Notes under the pieces: generated by a model
What the model was told of the DNA's origin: nothing
Databases searched by the model: none
Seen by the model: only the letters and a program-made list of their open reading frames with translations
Program-made: the position numbers and the translations under genes
Shown here: positions 1 to 12,300 of the stretch, piece after piece
Numbering within the stretch: position 1 is the stretch's first letter
How the letters are laid out: each line of letters begins with the position of its first letter
Assembly: GCF_000005505.3 (NCBI RefSeq)
Contig: NC_016134.3
Span: forward strand, 5,394,001-5,458,000
Length of the DNA stretch: 64,000 bases
Source: Brachypodium distachyon
Lineage: Eukaryota; Streptophyta; Magnoliopsida; Poales; Poaceae
Reading direction: 5' to 3'

Positions 1-680
1 GTGTTTCCTGTGCGTGGTAAAAACTACACCTGTAAACTAATAGTATAGGTGAGGAAAATTTGGGCCTAACGACCTTTCTATCTCCTTTTTATTCTTTGCG
101 AAGTGCATTGCTAGCATTATCTTCGTATAGAAGAAACATTTTATTCAACTTGTGCGTGTAATCCAGATTACATGGAAAATACTAATTTCTTCTGTGAGGG
201 AATAGGAGGATTTTATATTAAATAAGAATAATGTTCTTACGATTATCAGCGAGGAGCTCAGCAGAAATGACCGACGGTGACTAAGAACAGCATCCGCACC
301 ACCTTTAGCTAACTTGGCATAAACTGCTATGAGCTACCACATCTGTCACGTTGAGACAGAAAAACATGAGCTCGAAGTGCTGCTGCAAATGTCTATCACG
401 CAGTGGCAGTCGTACTGGTGAGCCAGCTGCACTCTTACGCGTGCGGCTGCTGCCCTTTTCTGCCTGCACACATAAACGTGCTTCAGTCGTTCCTGTCAAG
501 ACGGTGATGCAAAGAAACCAAGGCTTAAGAAACTAGCACCTAGCAACCGATGAGCAAGAACTAGCTACGGATGCGTGCACGTCCTACGAACAGGCTATGA
601 TTCCAGCTAATTTTGGCCTACCGATTGCTACACCAATCGTCTCGATCACGGAACTCCCGTGAAATCATAGGCGATGTGTA
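1..680. other. Intergenic stretch, nothing recognised
   Basis: No gene or transposon end could be recognised here. Only short reading frames occur, and none carries a known motif. It may be the flank of the LTR-like sequence that follows. Confidence 0.4.
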
Positions 681-689
681 ACATTGACA

Positions 690-2015
690 AGTGTTTTAAA
701 TGAAACATTAATGTGGATACTTGAATAATATGGATATTTATGTGATGACATGTATCTTGTTTGGACTTAGTGCTTTGCTAGTGGTGTGCTGATCCATTAG
801 TTTCTTATGTGAAAACATGGCGTGAGTTGTGTGGAACTTACCCTGAGTCAAATCGTGGACTTGTGCTCGTACTGGTTATTTGTGTGTTCGCTTTTAGGTG
901 TTGCCGGAGCTAGAGGAACGTGGGCGATGACGGGATCGAGGTACGAAACTTGGGAGAAGCTGATGTTGAGGATCAAGGTCACGCGGGACGTTCGTGCGAA
1001 AGAACAATGGAAGTGAAGGCTACGATGATCCGGGAGGGCACCGGTTTGTCGTACGTTGTTTATACCGGATATGTACGGTATTGGAGATATTCGATACGTG
1101 ATGGTCGAGTTTTGAAGACATCACAAGAAGAGTTGATGGCATGGAGTGGCATTGACGTGAAGATATATAGATCCAGCCGTGGCTGGATGAGAGCTGTTTA
1201 AAGATTAAACAGTAGCGTCATCAAGATGGCGTCGGATGGAAAAGTGATCGACATGAAGTTGTGCGCGTCATCGAGATGAACAACTTTGCTTTTGGAGTCA
1301 TCTCAATCCGAGGTCGTATGCGGGACCCACGGGCAAAATACCGACCGGGACAGAGTAGTTCGTGTTGGATTCGGACTCGATTTAGGGTCGCAAATTTTCT
1401 CTTATAAATAGAGGACATCCTAGTTAGGGTTTTAGCAAGGACGTGAGGAAACTCAGAGCTTTGGATCTAGATCAATTCTTGGAGAGTTCTTGGATGCATG
1501 GTTGTATCTTTTGTAATTGATCGACATCGTTGCAATAAAGAGATTCGTTGGCGGTGTCATCTCTGTTCTTCTCGGATCTTCGTGAAATCTTCGTGCTAGA
1601 TCTTTCTAACACTTTGGTGCAGGTTCATCACAAGTTCATAATAATTTGCTGCAGGTTTATCACGAGATCAAGAGAAGATTGCGATTAATTCATCTTTCTT
1701 GTTATTCCTCGAAATCGATTATAAATTAATTCTCGTAACTTTCTGTCAGCTGTTACTGATTTGATCATATCTTTTGATTGGTAAGTCCAATTGAGCTGCT
1801 TCTTGTTGCGTTGGTTAGATAATTTCAATACCTTTCTTTTGCATACTCATACGTATTTTTTGGTTCATCCAATCAAAAGTTACGGCTGTTTTACTATCAC
1901 TGACAGAAAGGTGACAGAAAGGTGATTTAGGGTTTGAACTTTAGGAAAAAAAATTAATTTACTTCCGCGCAATCATTCACCCCCCTCTGATTGCCTATCT
2001 CGATCTCACAACTCC
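690..2015 (+). mobile_element. Probable solo or truncated LTR of a retrotransposon
   Basis: The stretch has the layout of an LTR. A TATA-like TATAAATAGAGG lies near 1404, an AATAAAG signal follows about 130 bases later, then a long untranslated tail that ends near 2015 in a C-rich CACCCCCC block, as grass LTRs often do. No gag or pol reading frame adjoins it, so it would be a solo LTR or a truncated end. I could not define matching target duplications, so both edges are approximate. This rests on general resemblance, not on a family match. Confidence 0.35.
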
Positions 2016-2019
2016 TGAT

Positions 2020-3060
2020 GCCACTCGTTCCCAACTACCAATACGGGCGATAGATCCCAGGACATTCACACTTGGCATGGCTTTTTTACTTTTTACTTTG
2101 TTGTCCTTACCAAGATCCCGGCTTGAATGGTTTATACAAACTTCGATCGATTCTCTGCATATATATAATCATATCCCTCTTTGGTTCTCAAAATTTTCAC
2201 ATATCTTACATATGTGCAAGCTAGGACAAGGTTTAAATGACATGGGTCATGAGGGTGCGGTGTGCACGTTAGCCGGCTAGAGTTGTATATATATATTTGT
2301 CTTCTGTGTTCACTATCTTTGCTTTTATTACGACGCAGTCGATGTAGTAGCGATCTGTCACTTTGCTGTCACCACATGCTAAATATGACATGAATATTTG
2401 CGATGAGGACGAGTTATACTGTAGATGGTTTACATCCAGCAAAGGCGAGGGCGGAGGAGATGATCGAATTAGGGTGCTCCTGCTGCTCGAGATGGACGGC
2501 GAGGACGGGACGATGGCAGAGCAGATGGTCGAATTAGGGAAGATTTAGGAGATGAAATGGAAAAAGTAAAGGTCAAAATCGATTCGTGCGGTGACAGGGA
2601 ATAATTTCCATGCTTCAATTTGAGAGAAAACGACATGGGGGTGAGAGAATCGAACGGAGCATCAACTCGCGGTGGTGGAGGTTTGGCTTATGGAGTCAGG
2701 ACATGTATAATGGTTGATAAAGACAGCATTCTCTTATGTGTTGGCGGATCCAAGATTGTTCAAAGTAGTGTAAAAGCCTAAGGCTAATCCTTTATTAGCC
2801 GATTTTTTTTGTCAAATCATTACTAGCATACATGTATGATCCTGGCCATGCCTAGGGCTGCAGCCCCATTTGCCCTAGATGTGATTCCGCCCCAGGTCAT
2901 TTAGAAAAGAGAACAAAACATACTGTACATTATGTCATCTCATTAGTGTCATATCTTCCTTGTCCCATTTTTGTGGTTGGTTCTAGATTCATTACAGGGA
3001 CGCTAAACTGGCGAAATAGCGCATCATTTTTGTTGTTGGCTCTAACTAGTACGGCATCAG
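2020..3060. other. Intergenic DNA with a possible MITE at 2740-2895
   Basis: No gene is supported. Around 2740-2895 the sequence starts GTTGGCGGATCCAAGA and ends TGATTCCGCCCCAGG, which are weakly inverted and resemble the ends of the small MITEs at 38573 and 52346. Pieces of this stretch (near 2018 and 2150) and the following bases near 3195 resemble bases near 6232, 6442 and 6540, which suggests an old diverged duplication upstream of the transporter gene. Confidence 0.3.
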
Positions 3061-3067
3061 GAATTCT

Positions 3068-3128
3068 CTCATCGTGGACATTGACGTAACAACTAGTATC
3101 CAAGTACTAGTTAGATGTCCACGATGAG
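3068..3128. repeat. Short hairpin with 14-bp perfect arms
   Basis: CTCATCGTGGACAT at 3068-3081 is exactly complementary to ATGTCCACGATGAG at 3115-3128. An inner pair, AACTAGTA at 3091-3098 with TACTAGTT at 3105-3112, extends the stem across an internal bulge. The fold is about 61 nt. It could be the remnant of a very small MITE or an RNA hairpin. No gene surrounds it. Confidence 0.55.
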
Positions 3129-3855
3129 TGTTCAAATGAAGTGATTGGCAATTTGACATTGCCAGGACACAATTTCTTTTATTGTGTGGGTCACTGGGTC
3201 TTAAGGACACGATTTCATTGGCTCTTGTTCAAGTTAATAAGACATGTGCAGGGACTAGGGAGCGAATTCCTTTTTGCAAGGTTGTGTGGAGACTGGAGAG
3301 AGCTAGATTGTTCATTCACAATATATTGTCTCTGAATATACATAATTTATAACAGATTCATCCTAGGAGTACATTTTTTCTAGCTAGTATAGTGGGTGAA
3401 CTAAATAAAGCACACGATTGCGATCAAAGCACTTGTCAAAATGTAGTTGGAAAATACTGTATATCCTATCACCCTGTGACCGCTGACTTTATCTAGATTG
3501 ATTATACAATTTTTCTATGGCTTTCTTTCACCCAAAAGGAAGTGCCTTACGTACAATGTTCCTCATAGTACGATTTTGAATTACGCGAGAATCAAGTTTT
3601 GATCTATATGGCCCACAAAAGCAAATGTTTCTGGTCGTAAAAATCATACAGATTTGATTTTACGTATAGATCGCTCTTGCTCTTCACCAAAAGTACCTAG
3701 TTGTCTCCTGAGAGGCCCTGATTCGATACACACCCATCCCCCGTCAAACTCAGAAGGATATGACGGTCTTTTCATGTTTTTCCTTCCACTTTCTACGGTT
3801 CTTCGATCGCCTACTCTTTCCTTTCTCCTGCCTCCTTTCTCTCTCGAGGAGTATC
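3129..3855. other. Intergenic stretch, nothing recognised
   Basis: No supported gene, RNA or transposon end. A CT-rich segment near 3780-3850 leads into the tandem array. Confidence 0.4.
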
Positions 3856-3859
3856 TGCC

Positions 3860-4565
3860 GTCTCAAGAATTTTTTTTTGACGATCCCTCCGGTGTGATTG
3901 TGCGGAATTGTGTGTACCATGAAGCTGTGAAATTTTTCGTCATAATCCAAAGGTGAAATATTTGGCCAATTCTAAAATACTGAGTGTTGTTCGGATTTCT
4001 CGCAGCCGTGTGTAACAGTACGAATGTCTGACTTGTTCGCATGTTTCCTGCTCATTAAAGCATTTGTTTCGACAATCCCTTCAGTGGGCTTGTGCGGAAC
4101 TTTGTCTACTACCACAATGTGAAATTTCATCGCGATCCAACAGTGAAATCTCTGGAAAATTTCAAAACACCGAGTGTTATTTGAATTTCACGCGACCGTG
4201 CCGGACAGCACGAACATCCGATTTGTTCGCATGTTTCCTGCTGCCTCAAGAAAGTTTTGTGGTTCCCTTCGGTGGGATTGTGAGGAATTTTGTCTACTAC
4301 TACAATATAAAATTTCGTCGCGATCCATCGGTAGAATCTCCGGCAAACTTCAAACACTAAGTGGTGTTTGGATTTCTCGCCGCTTTGCGGGACTGCACGA
4401 ACGCCCGTCTTGTTCGCACGTTTCCCGCTGCCTCAAGAAATTTTTTGCTGATCCATTTGTTGAGATTGTGTGGAGTTGTGTCTGCTAGAAGCTCGTGAAA
4501 TTTCGTGGCGATCCAACGGTGCAATCTCCGGCAAATTCAAAAACACGGAGTACTGTTCGGTGCAA
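3860..4565. repeat. Diverged tandem array, about 189-bp unit, nearly four copies
   Basis: The marker TTGTTCGCATGTTTCC recurs at 4033, 4223 and (with one change) 4410, giving periods of 190 and 187 bp. Other shared blocks in each unit are a CCTCAAGAA start, a TGAGATTGTGxGGA block, a GAAATTTCGTxGCGATCCA block and an AAACACxGAGTG block. Copies differ at many positions, so the array is old. Short reading frames inside it are by-products of the repeat. Confidence 0.8.
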
Positions 4566-4569
4566 GGTG

Positions 4570-5170
4570 AAAAAGAGAGAAGAAAATATTATTTAGTGTC
4601 CATCGTGCCTTTTATTATGAAGGGGTACGATGGCCACGAGTCGACTATATTGGACATTTCCCATTTGAACTTGTCTATGAAAAGTATAGAAAGTTATATT
4701 GGACCTTTACAGAACAATATAAACATTTCAAGCACATAATCCCAGTATCTGAATCTGGACTCGCCCTTCTATATTTCAAAATTATTTGGACTATTGCAAA
4801 TAAAATATAACATGACTTTTTCTTTTCTTTGTAAAAGAATTGAACCCATCACAAATCATGATGTTATACATGTGTCCCCCACTTGCCATGCTGGGGACAA
4901 GTGGTTGTCATGCATGCATGACTGACATGTCATACATAATTGTTTATACAACATAAATAAGACCCACCGAGGGGTCCCACGTCACACAACCAGTTGCCAA
5001 AACTGTCAACATGTTCTTCTACTTATATAGCTTTAATTAACAAGGTAGTAAACACATTTCACAATTGGCTGCACTGGTTGTTGATCAGGTCATATGTGTT
5101 TTTGCTTAAAAAAAGTAGAGTATTAATTTCTATTTGATTCGCACAACTTTTAGCCAGGAGCTGTTTTTTT
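4570..5170. other. Intergenic stretch, nothing recognised
   Basis: AT-rich sequence without a supported gene or transposon end. Confidence 0.4.
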
Positions 5171-5175
5171 TCCTT

Positions 5176-5365
5176 CTAAACGGAACGATGTGCCCGAACT
5201 GAGTCGGTAGCATATCTATCCATAGAGCCAGGGGAGCATCATGGCAGTGGTAAAATTAAGCACGACAAGACAAAAAGCAAACAGACGACAACCGGAAGGA
5301 TCTGCTTCGAACTGATTCGGTAGCATATAATCCAGACAACCAGCCACTAGGAGCATCCATGATTT
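5176..5365. repeat. Two copies of a dispersed module upstream of the transporter gene
   Basis: Two adjacent blocks share a GGAAGGATCTGC-like start, a GAACTGATTCGGTAGCAT core and a GGAGCATCxATG block. A third copy lies at 7531-7650 and is followed by the same CACGACAAGACAAAAGC stretch as the first. The copies are clearly related but diverged, so this is local duplication of non-coding DNA. Confidence 0.6.
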
Positions 5366-5369
5366 CACA

Positions 5370-6640
5370 TATATTCACCGGCTTGATCATATATTGATGA
5401 AAGTAAGCACATGGAGGGCATGGAAGTTAATCCGGAGTTCTCACATATATCTTCAACCATGCTCACTGGCGATGTACTAATCTATTGCTTGATGCATAGA
5501 CTCAGTGTGTTGAGTTATCCCGTTGGCTCTCTCATTCGTGACTTGTATGATTAATGTTTATAATGTTGCTACAAGAAAGGGCATTTCATATATTGACGTT
5601 GCAATAAAAATGGTCGTGTTCATCGATTGATGTAGAAGTTCAGGTCTTCCCTTTTTCGAATTCTTTTCCTAACTCTCCATATGGTCCATAATTCGTGAGT
5701 TACCTAAAGTGCTGCCGGAGTGAAAACATCATTTATTCCTAACCCTACTGATGGTCCATATCAGGTAAGGTTCCAACGGTGTCGGAGATTTCAATCGCCT
5801 CCCAAACTGATCCATGCATCCAGCAGTTGTATCCCCAACGCGCCTCGGACAAATGATGCTGAATGTTGAAGTATACTATACAAAACTTACATTTGATTTA
5901 ATTACTGTGTTGTTTTCATTTCTAATAGTCTTATCCGTTCAGTCTTTGGCGTTAATCCACTCCGGAGTAACACATTCTGTGCTGTCACCTTATGATCGGC
6001 CTTATATAACTTTCATGCTGGCAATCCGCCCTTAGAATCTAAGACCTTGATAGGCATGCCGTCTGGCGGAGCATGTCCTCATGAAGCAGCCAAACCCGAT
6101 CGACTGGCTTCACAACCAGTGCACCAAGAAGAGCAGAATCCAATCTTGCGTACCTTCACAGTCCTGCGTACTGCTTCACGATGTGTTTGCTTCGTGCTGG
6201 TGCACCAAGATCAGCAGGCAATGATAGAATTCCTGATGCCACTCATACCTAGTAATTGTTGATATGATAGAACATTTTCTTTCAAAAGGGGGACAAAAGA
6301 TTTGCCTCATTCCATTAACAAAGAAGAAGGATATGAGAGAACATGAACACACATATGGTTTGAGTTTTTGGTGATCTTAACTCCAGATGAACAGTACACG
6401 CTTTGAGTGATTCTTTAGTATTCTTACTGACTTTCTTTGTCTATATATATAATCACATCCCTCCCGTCCTCACTCTGTGTCTGTGTATATGTGTGCGTGT
6501 ATCTGATCTCTATCAAATGAATGGCATATCTTTTGCAAGGACACGATTTCATTGCACCTAGTAACAAGATATGATATATATGGAGGTTGGAGACGATCCT
6601 CGGGTTCGATGGGAAGGAGTTATTTCGCAGTGGACGAATT
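5370..6640. other. Intergenic stretch with weak internal duplications
   Basis: No gene is supported. CCTGATGCCACTC near 6233, the TATATATAATCA block near 6446 and ACACGATTTCATTG near 6541 repeat sequences found near 2018, 2150 and 3198 in the same order, with poor similarity between them. Confidence 0.35.
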
Positions 6641-6659
6641 CCTTGGAGGGCAGCCAGTT

Positions 6660-7060
6660 GCTTTTTTTTTCTTTGAGAATAGCCAGTTTGGTTGGGTTTT
6701 TTTTAGCAAAACACCCACGCTTCATTAACTTAACACAAGCACAAGCAAAATCAGGGGTGTCGAGAAGCCACAAACGGCGACCGGCTTTAAGTATAGCAGC
6801 CGCCTTACAGAGATTATGGGCATCTGTGTTAGAGGCCCTCTTCTCGTGGCTAAGGAGCATAACTTCGAAACTCTCCTTCCGCGCATTGAACTCCCTCACC
6901 GTCGCACTGTACATGCACAGGTTGTCTGCCTTGAAGTTCACCACGTTCACGCAATCCGAAGCCATATGGACCCGTTTCTCATGAAGATCGCTAGCCACGC
7001 CAAAGACAGTGCTTCACAGCAAAGCTATGGCCCACGAGCCAGTTGCTTGCTGTGATGCAT
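6660..7060 (-). mobile_element. LINE remnant, RNase H-like domain
   Basis: Read on the minus strand, 6998 to about 6690 gives a decayed RNase H-like (RVT_3) segment. It has an SDC core, a VxEFNAR helix, and an HExRxSNxDAHNLxKAA block followed by GRRLWLLDTPD, the usual order at the C-terminus of plant LINE polyproteins. An A-rich tail on the minus strand lies at 6660-6680. The frame is open but has no start of its own, so this is a 5'-truncated copy and not a host gene. Confidence 0.65.
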
Positions 7061-7127
7061 TTGCGTGGCACAGAGAAAAGGAATTAGGACTAGGGAATAA
7101 GAGAGGGGCGGCGGTGCATTACGGGTA

Positions 7128-7362
7128 TGTTTGGATGGTGGGCTGATGGCCAAACCATGTCCTACCAAATTTTTAGTCATTGATCAAAATTTGGTTCTTG
7201 TTTAGATCAAAATCAATTTTTTGGTAAGCTAATTCCCCACTATCAATTCTAGTCTATTTTTTGGCCAAAGTTTTCCAAATCATGGGCAAACAAAACCCCA
7301 GCCAATATTTTGGCAACCAAATATTTGGCAAGACAATTGTGGGTTCAAACCAAACAGCCCCT
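7128..7362. mobile_element. Tourist/Harbinger-like MITE
   Basis: The left end reads GGGTATGTTTGG and the right end, read inverted, GGGGCTGTTTGG. The interior is AT-rich, full of CCAAA and TTTGG motifs, and non-coding. The trinucleotide TAC flanks both ends and may be the target duplication. Size about 235 bp fits this MITE class. Confidence 0.5.
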
Positions 7363-7369
7363 ACGTACA

Positions 7370-9190
7370 GGCTGCGGCCCTTTCCTTAGTTTGGGCAGGG
7401 GCGCAGCGCTGCGTAATTAAGGCGGACTGGACTTCCAATTCGGGTCACATGGTGCGGCCCAGTTAGCCGCAGGTGAGCGAGGAGAGACGGAATGGGCCGG
7501 GGACCATGGGATATGTTATATTGTACATTCGAAACGGAAGGATCTGCCTCGAACTGATTCGGTAGCATCCGCCAGGAGCATCCATGGCAGCCGTAGAATT
7601 AGCTTAGGCACGACAAGACAAAAGCAAACAGACGATAACGATCGAAATTAAGCGGTCCACACCGAAATGAATGAAGAAAGCTAGGTGACTTGAGTTCTTC
7701 CCGTCTAATCAGCATCAGCTGGAGCGCGAGTAGGTAATTAAGTAAGAGAACAAGTTGCACGATAGCAAGACGAAACTCGCACCTTGCTACTTCCCGGTAC
7801 CGAATTATAGAACTCGAACCGCAACAGACAAAGAATCCAAATTAGCTAAAGCTTCCAGATAACCAGACATGGAGATCGATCGGGACGGGCCCGAGGCCGA
7901 CGCCGAGAGCTCTCCCAGCCGTCCATATGCATATGCATTTGCATGCATACAGGCCGATCGACTGGCTCGCGCATGCATGCATTGTAAACAATTTACGGAA
8001 TACTACTCCGTAGGGTCGGTACGTGTCTGCTGGGGATTAACGTTGTAGGACAAGTAACATGACCACGGCAGCGCGCATGCACGACAACAAGTAACTCCCT
8101 AAACTTGCTTCCCTTGAGAGGACGACAAGAATCGACGTCGGTGTTCCACAGGCCGGAGGCAGAAAAAAAATATAAGAAGGACCAGAATAAAAGCAATGAA
8201 TTATTAAGGAGGGGCGAAGCATACAAATGTGAAGCTTATAACATGAAATTACAAAGATTATACATGGGCTTAACTAAAAATGCCAAATCTTAAGGGGGGC
8301 CAAGGCCCTGGCTGGCCTGGGTTGTGCCTCAGCCACTGGTGTTCCACCGATTCTGTCCCGATGAACAAACTCGAGGGGAATAGATGCCGAAAGGCCATCC
8401 GCCGAACGCCGCCTCCATGAGACCACACCATCTGCAGTAGTGCGATGACGTTGTCTTCGTCTCTTTAACACCAAACCTTTTTTTTTACGAAAACAGTAAG
8501 AGAGGTTCACACTGTGATATATTAATAATAATAGAAAATTACTTCGCCAAACCTTGACAAATGAAGACGCACCGAAAGCGTCTAGACGGAAATATAACTC
8601 CTGGCAGTAGACCGGGGCCTCGTACACATGCACCTCCACCGGGAAGGAGGCGAAAAAGAGTGACGATCGATCTACCGGCCGGGCGGCCGGGGGAGGAGGG
8701 TTGACCACAGATATATGTGGAACCTAGATGTGTTTTTTAGTAGAGGAGTTTTGAAAATGTGTTCCTCCTACTTGGTTGGTTTGATAATAGATCAGGCGCA
8801 TGAAGGCTCTGACACGAACGTACTACGTAACTCCTCTCCGGCCGTTTGGCGATGCCCGGCCCATACATTGCATGTATATATGTGGGGTCCGGAACTTCAT
8901 TGCTCGATCGCTAGTATGAAAGAAAGAAAGAAAGAAAGAAAGAAAGAAACAGCGGCCAGCTTCGTTTCTTAGCCAGATGGACGTACGCAAGCGCCAGCTG
9001 CTTAATTAATTTACTGCCAGATCACGACCACGCGCATGCATGAATGCCGATGACCCAAAGCCAAACCCCACTTTGCAATTGCTCGCTGTGCAGTTTTGTA
9101 CGTTAATTAACCCCAGCTGCCACGCCCGCGTGCGTCATCACATTAATTCACGCGCGTTTTTGGTTTGCGTTTGAGTTGGGATCGGATCGA
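7370..9190. other. Intergenic region upstream of the transporter gene
   Basis: It holds the third copy of the GATTCGGTAGCAT module (7531-7650), a GC-rich block at 8280-8710 that I could not identify, and a simple AAAG repeat at 8918-8948. No protein-coding gene is supported. Confidence 0.4.
8918..8948. repeat. AAAG microsatellite
   Basis: About seven uninterrupted copies of GAAA. Confidence 0.9.
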
Positions 9191-9194
9191 TCCT

Positions 9195-9231
9195 CCACGT
9201 GGATGCGAATTATCCGCGGCACCTATATATT
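9195..9231 (+). promoter_or_regulatory. G-box and TATA box of the transporter gene
   Basis: A palindromic CCACGTGG G-box lies at 9195-9202 and a TATATATT sequence at 9224-9231. They sit about 120 and 95 bases upstream of the ATG at 9323, a normal spacing for a core promoter. A G-box is a known binding site for bZIP and bHLH factors; its use here is inferred. Confidence 0.5.
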
Positions 9232-9322
9232 CGGGAGCATCGGCCGCGGGCTAAGCTACCTTGCGAGCAACGGTTGAGGGTCAACAATCAACTAGCTCCT
9301 TTCCTTTCTAATTTTGATAATT

Positions 9323-12300
9323 ATGGAGAAGGAGCAGCGGCAACAACAACAACATGAGGCGGGCGAGCTTGAGGCGCCGCTGCTGCTTCCTGCAGGCCAC
9401 CACGACCACGCCGTCGATAATGGCGACGCCGCCGCCCGTACCAAGGCCGCCGCCGCCGCCGCCGGTAGCTCCTACGCCCTCGTCTGCTCCCTCGTCGCCT
9501 CCGCCATCTCCATCATCTACGGCTACAGTAAGAGAAATCCATCATTCAATTAACTCCGATTATTTGAATTACTAATCAACGATTCCCATCTGGTTTGATT
9601 TTGCGAAAGACCGAGGGGTGATGAGCGGGGCGCAGAAGTTCGTGCAGGAGGACCTGGGCGTCAGCGACGCGCGGATCGAGGTGCTCATCGGGGCCACCAG
9701 CATCTACTCGCTCGTCGGCTCGCTGGCGGCGGGCTGGGCCTGCGACAGGCTGGGCCGCCGGCGCACCATGGCGCTCTCGGCCGCCATGTTCTTCGCGGGA
9801 TCCGCCGTCACCGGCGCCGCCACGGGCTACGCCGCGCTCATGGCGGGGCAGCTCGTCGCCGGCGTCGCGTGCGGGTTCGGGCTCGTCGTCGCCCCCGTCT
9901 ACATCGCCGAGATGGCGCCCGCCGCGTCCCGCGGATTCCTCTCCTCCATCCCCGAGGTAATTTTAAGCTCCCAATTCGATGATCCCATCGCGCGTGTGTT
10001 TATTCTCGTATACGTGCCTGTATGGATCTCACGGCTTTGTTTAATTTTTAGTAGCTTCCTCGATCTGCAGCCATGTTGATTTGGTTAGTTCAGTATAGTC
10101 GCGACAGATCATAGATCCTAGGATTATTCGATAAGTACGTGATGAAGACTTAAAAAAACAATATTCAGATGCATGTTCGCTTTACCAACATGCGAATGAC
10201 GCGACAGATCGTTGGATCAGTACGAACGATAGTGAGGAGAACAAAAAGTCAATTCAATTGATATTCTTCCCCTTTTTATTGCAAGAATTCAAATACGTAA
10301 TTTTTTCAAGGCCAGCTAACGGGAAAGATGGGTTAATTATTGCTATAGATGTCGCAGCGTCGCATTAGCAAATAAAAAAAAATTGAACCGGAGTAAAATA
10401 TATTTTGAAATAGTAATACTCAAGTTTAAAAAATTGGGATTATATGGTTTTAGTCTGCTGCTTAGATTTATTACCTTGTCCTTGGCTTTTTGTGTGCACG
10501 GTAAATTAAAAACATATTAAGTTTTTTTTCTAGAGAATTAAGGACCTAGGTCCGCTACTCATATATTAAGTGAACCAGAAAAAGTAGTTGGGTCATGTCA
10601 TACTCTTCGATCTCGATCTCGATCTCGTTCGCTACGGCAATGCCTGTGACCTGGCCTGTTAGTGATAATAATCAAATGAATATGGGGTACTACCCATGTT
10701 GATTTCGTTAGTACTAAATGTCGCCACAGATCTTAATTAGATCCTAGGATTATTCGGTCAGCGTGATGAATATATTAAGAAAATGATTCAGATGCATGTT
10801 CACTTAATTGACAAAATACGAATGTCGCGACAGATTCGTTCGATCAGCAGGCAGTGAAGAGAACAAAAAGTCAATTCAAATATTTGTTTCGACAATGAGA
10901 GCGGGGAATGAAAGAGGGGTTAAAATTATTGCCGATAGATGTCGTACTACTACCAAAATAATGTATTTTGAAATAGTAATAAACTGGATTGGCGGAAGTA
11001 CTTAATTTTAAATATTTAAAATTGTCAATCAAAACAGAAATCGGAATTAGATGGTTTAGTCTGCTTGTTAAACTTTTTTTAGATTTACCGTCGCTTTTGT
11101 CTTTTGTGTGCACGGTAAATTAAGGACCTATATTAAGTTTTTTTAAGGGATTAACTTGTATACATTAAGTGAACCAGACAAAGTAGTTGGGTCATGTCAT
11201 GCTGGACGATCTTTAAAGCCGAAGCGAAATCGAACCGAACTTCCCCGGTGCACCGCAGAGTTTTTATCCTAGCAGTACACTATTCATTATAATCAATTCG
11301 CTTTCGACACGCAGCTAGCTGTGTCTGTGTGCATGCATAAATGCACCGAAATGATTCTTCCGTGACATGTTGCCTGCCAAATCCCAACAGATAACTGAAG
11401 CGACATTGCTACTCAGCTACTATGGACTTAGCCGGCCGGTTATGATTACCGACAGCGAGTTTGCTATCACAATTACTCGTACGAAACGGGCATCAACCAG
11501 CCCGGCTACAACCTTTTGAAAATGGCATCTTGCTAATTACTTGTCTGGTTCCTGTTGCAGCCAAATGAGAGGTGTCAGTGAAAAGCACAGCCGTGCAAAA
11601 CAGGCTAGCTAGCTGGCGCATGCATGATACTAACTATTTAGTTCTGAAATTATTTGCAAGATAAATGCCTTAATTATCTCAATTTGACATCAGCACGGAA
11701 TATAATTTCGTGAATGAAATGCCTGGTTAATTTCTAACGGATTTTTGTTTTACTCATCACCTGCCACGTCGATTACATCAGATCGCCGGCAATTCAGGCA
11801 TCCTGCTGAGCTACATCGCCGACTTCGCCCTGGCGGGGCTCCCCAGGGGCCTCAACTGGCGCCTGATGATCGGCGTGGGCGCCGTCCCGCCGCTCTTCCT
11901 GGCCGTGGCGGCGCTCCTCTTCATGCCGGAGACGCCACGCTGGCTCGTCCTCCACGGCCACCACGACGAGGCCCGCCGCATCCTCGCCCGGACCACCGGC
12001 GACCGCGCGCTCGCCGACCGCCGCTTCACCGAGATCGTCTCCTCCGTCCAAGTCCACGAAACCCCCAATAATAACGCCAACCATAATAATAAAAACAAAA
12101 AGGCCTCGGGCACGAGCGTGTGGCGCGAGATCCTGGTCCGGCCCACGCCGCCCGTGCGCCGCGTGCTGCTGGCCGTGCTGGGCCTCCAGTTCTTCCAGCA
12201 GGCCTCCGGGGTCGCGGCCCTCGTGCTGTACGCGCCGCGGGTGTTCAACCACGTGGGGATCACCTCCCAGCGGGCCGTGCTGGGCGCCACGGTGCTCTTG

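Noticed and set aside
3654..4488. Short proteins in the tandem array
   Set aside because: The frames follow the repeat unit and differ between copies, so they are not genes.
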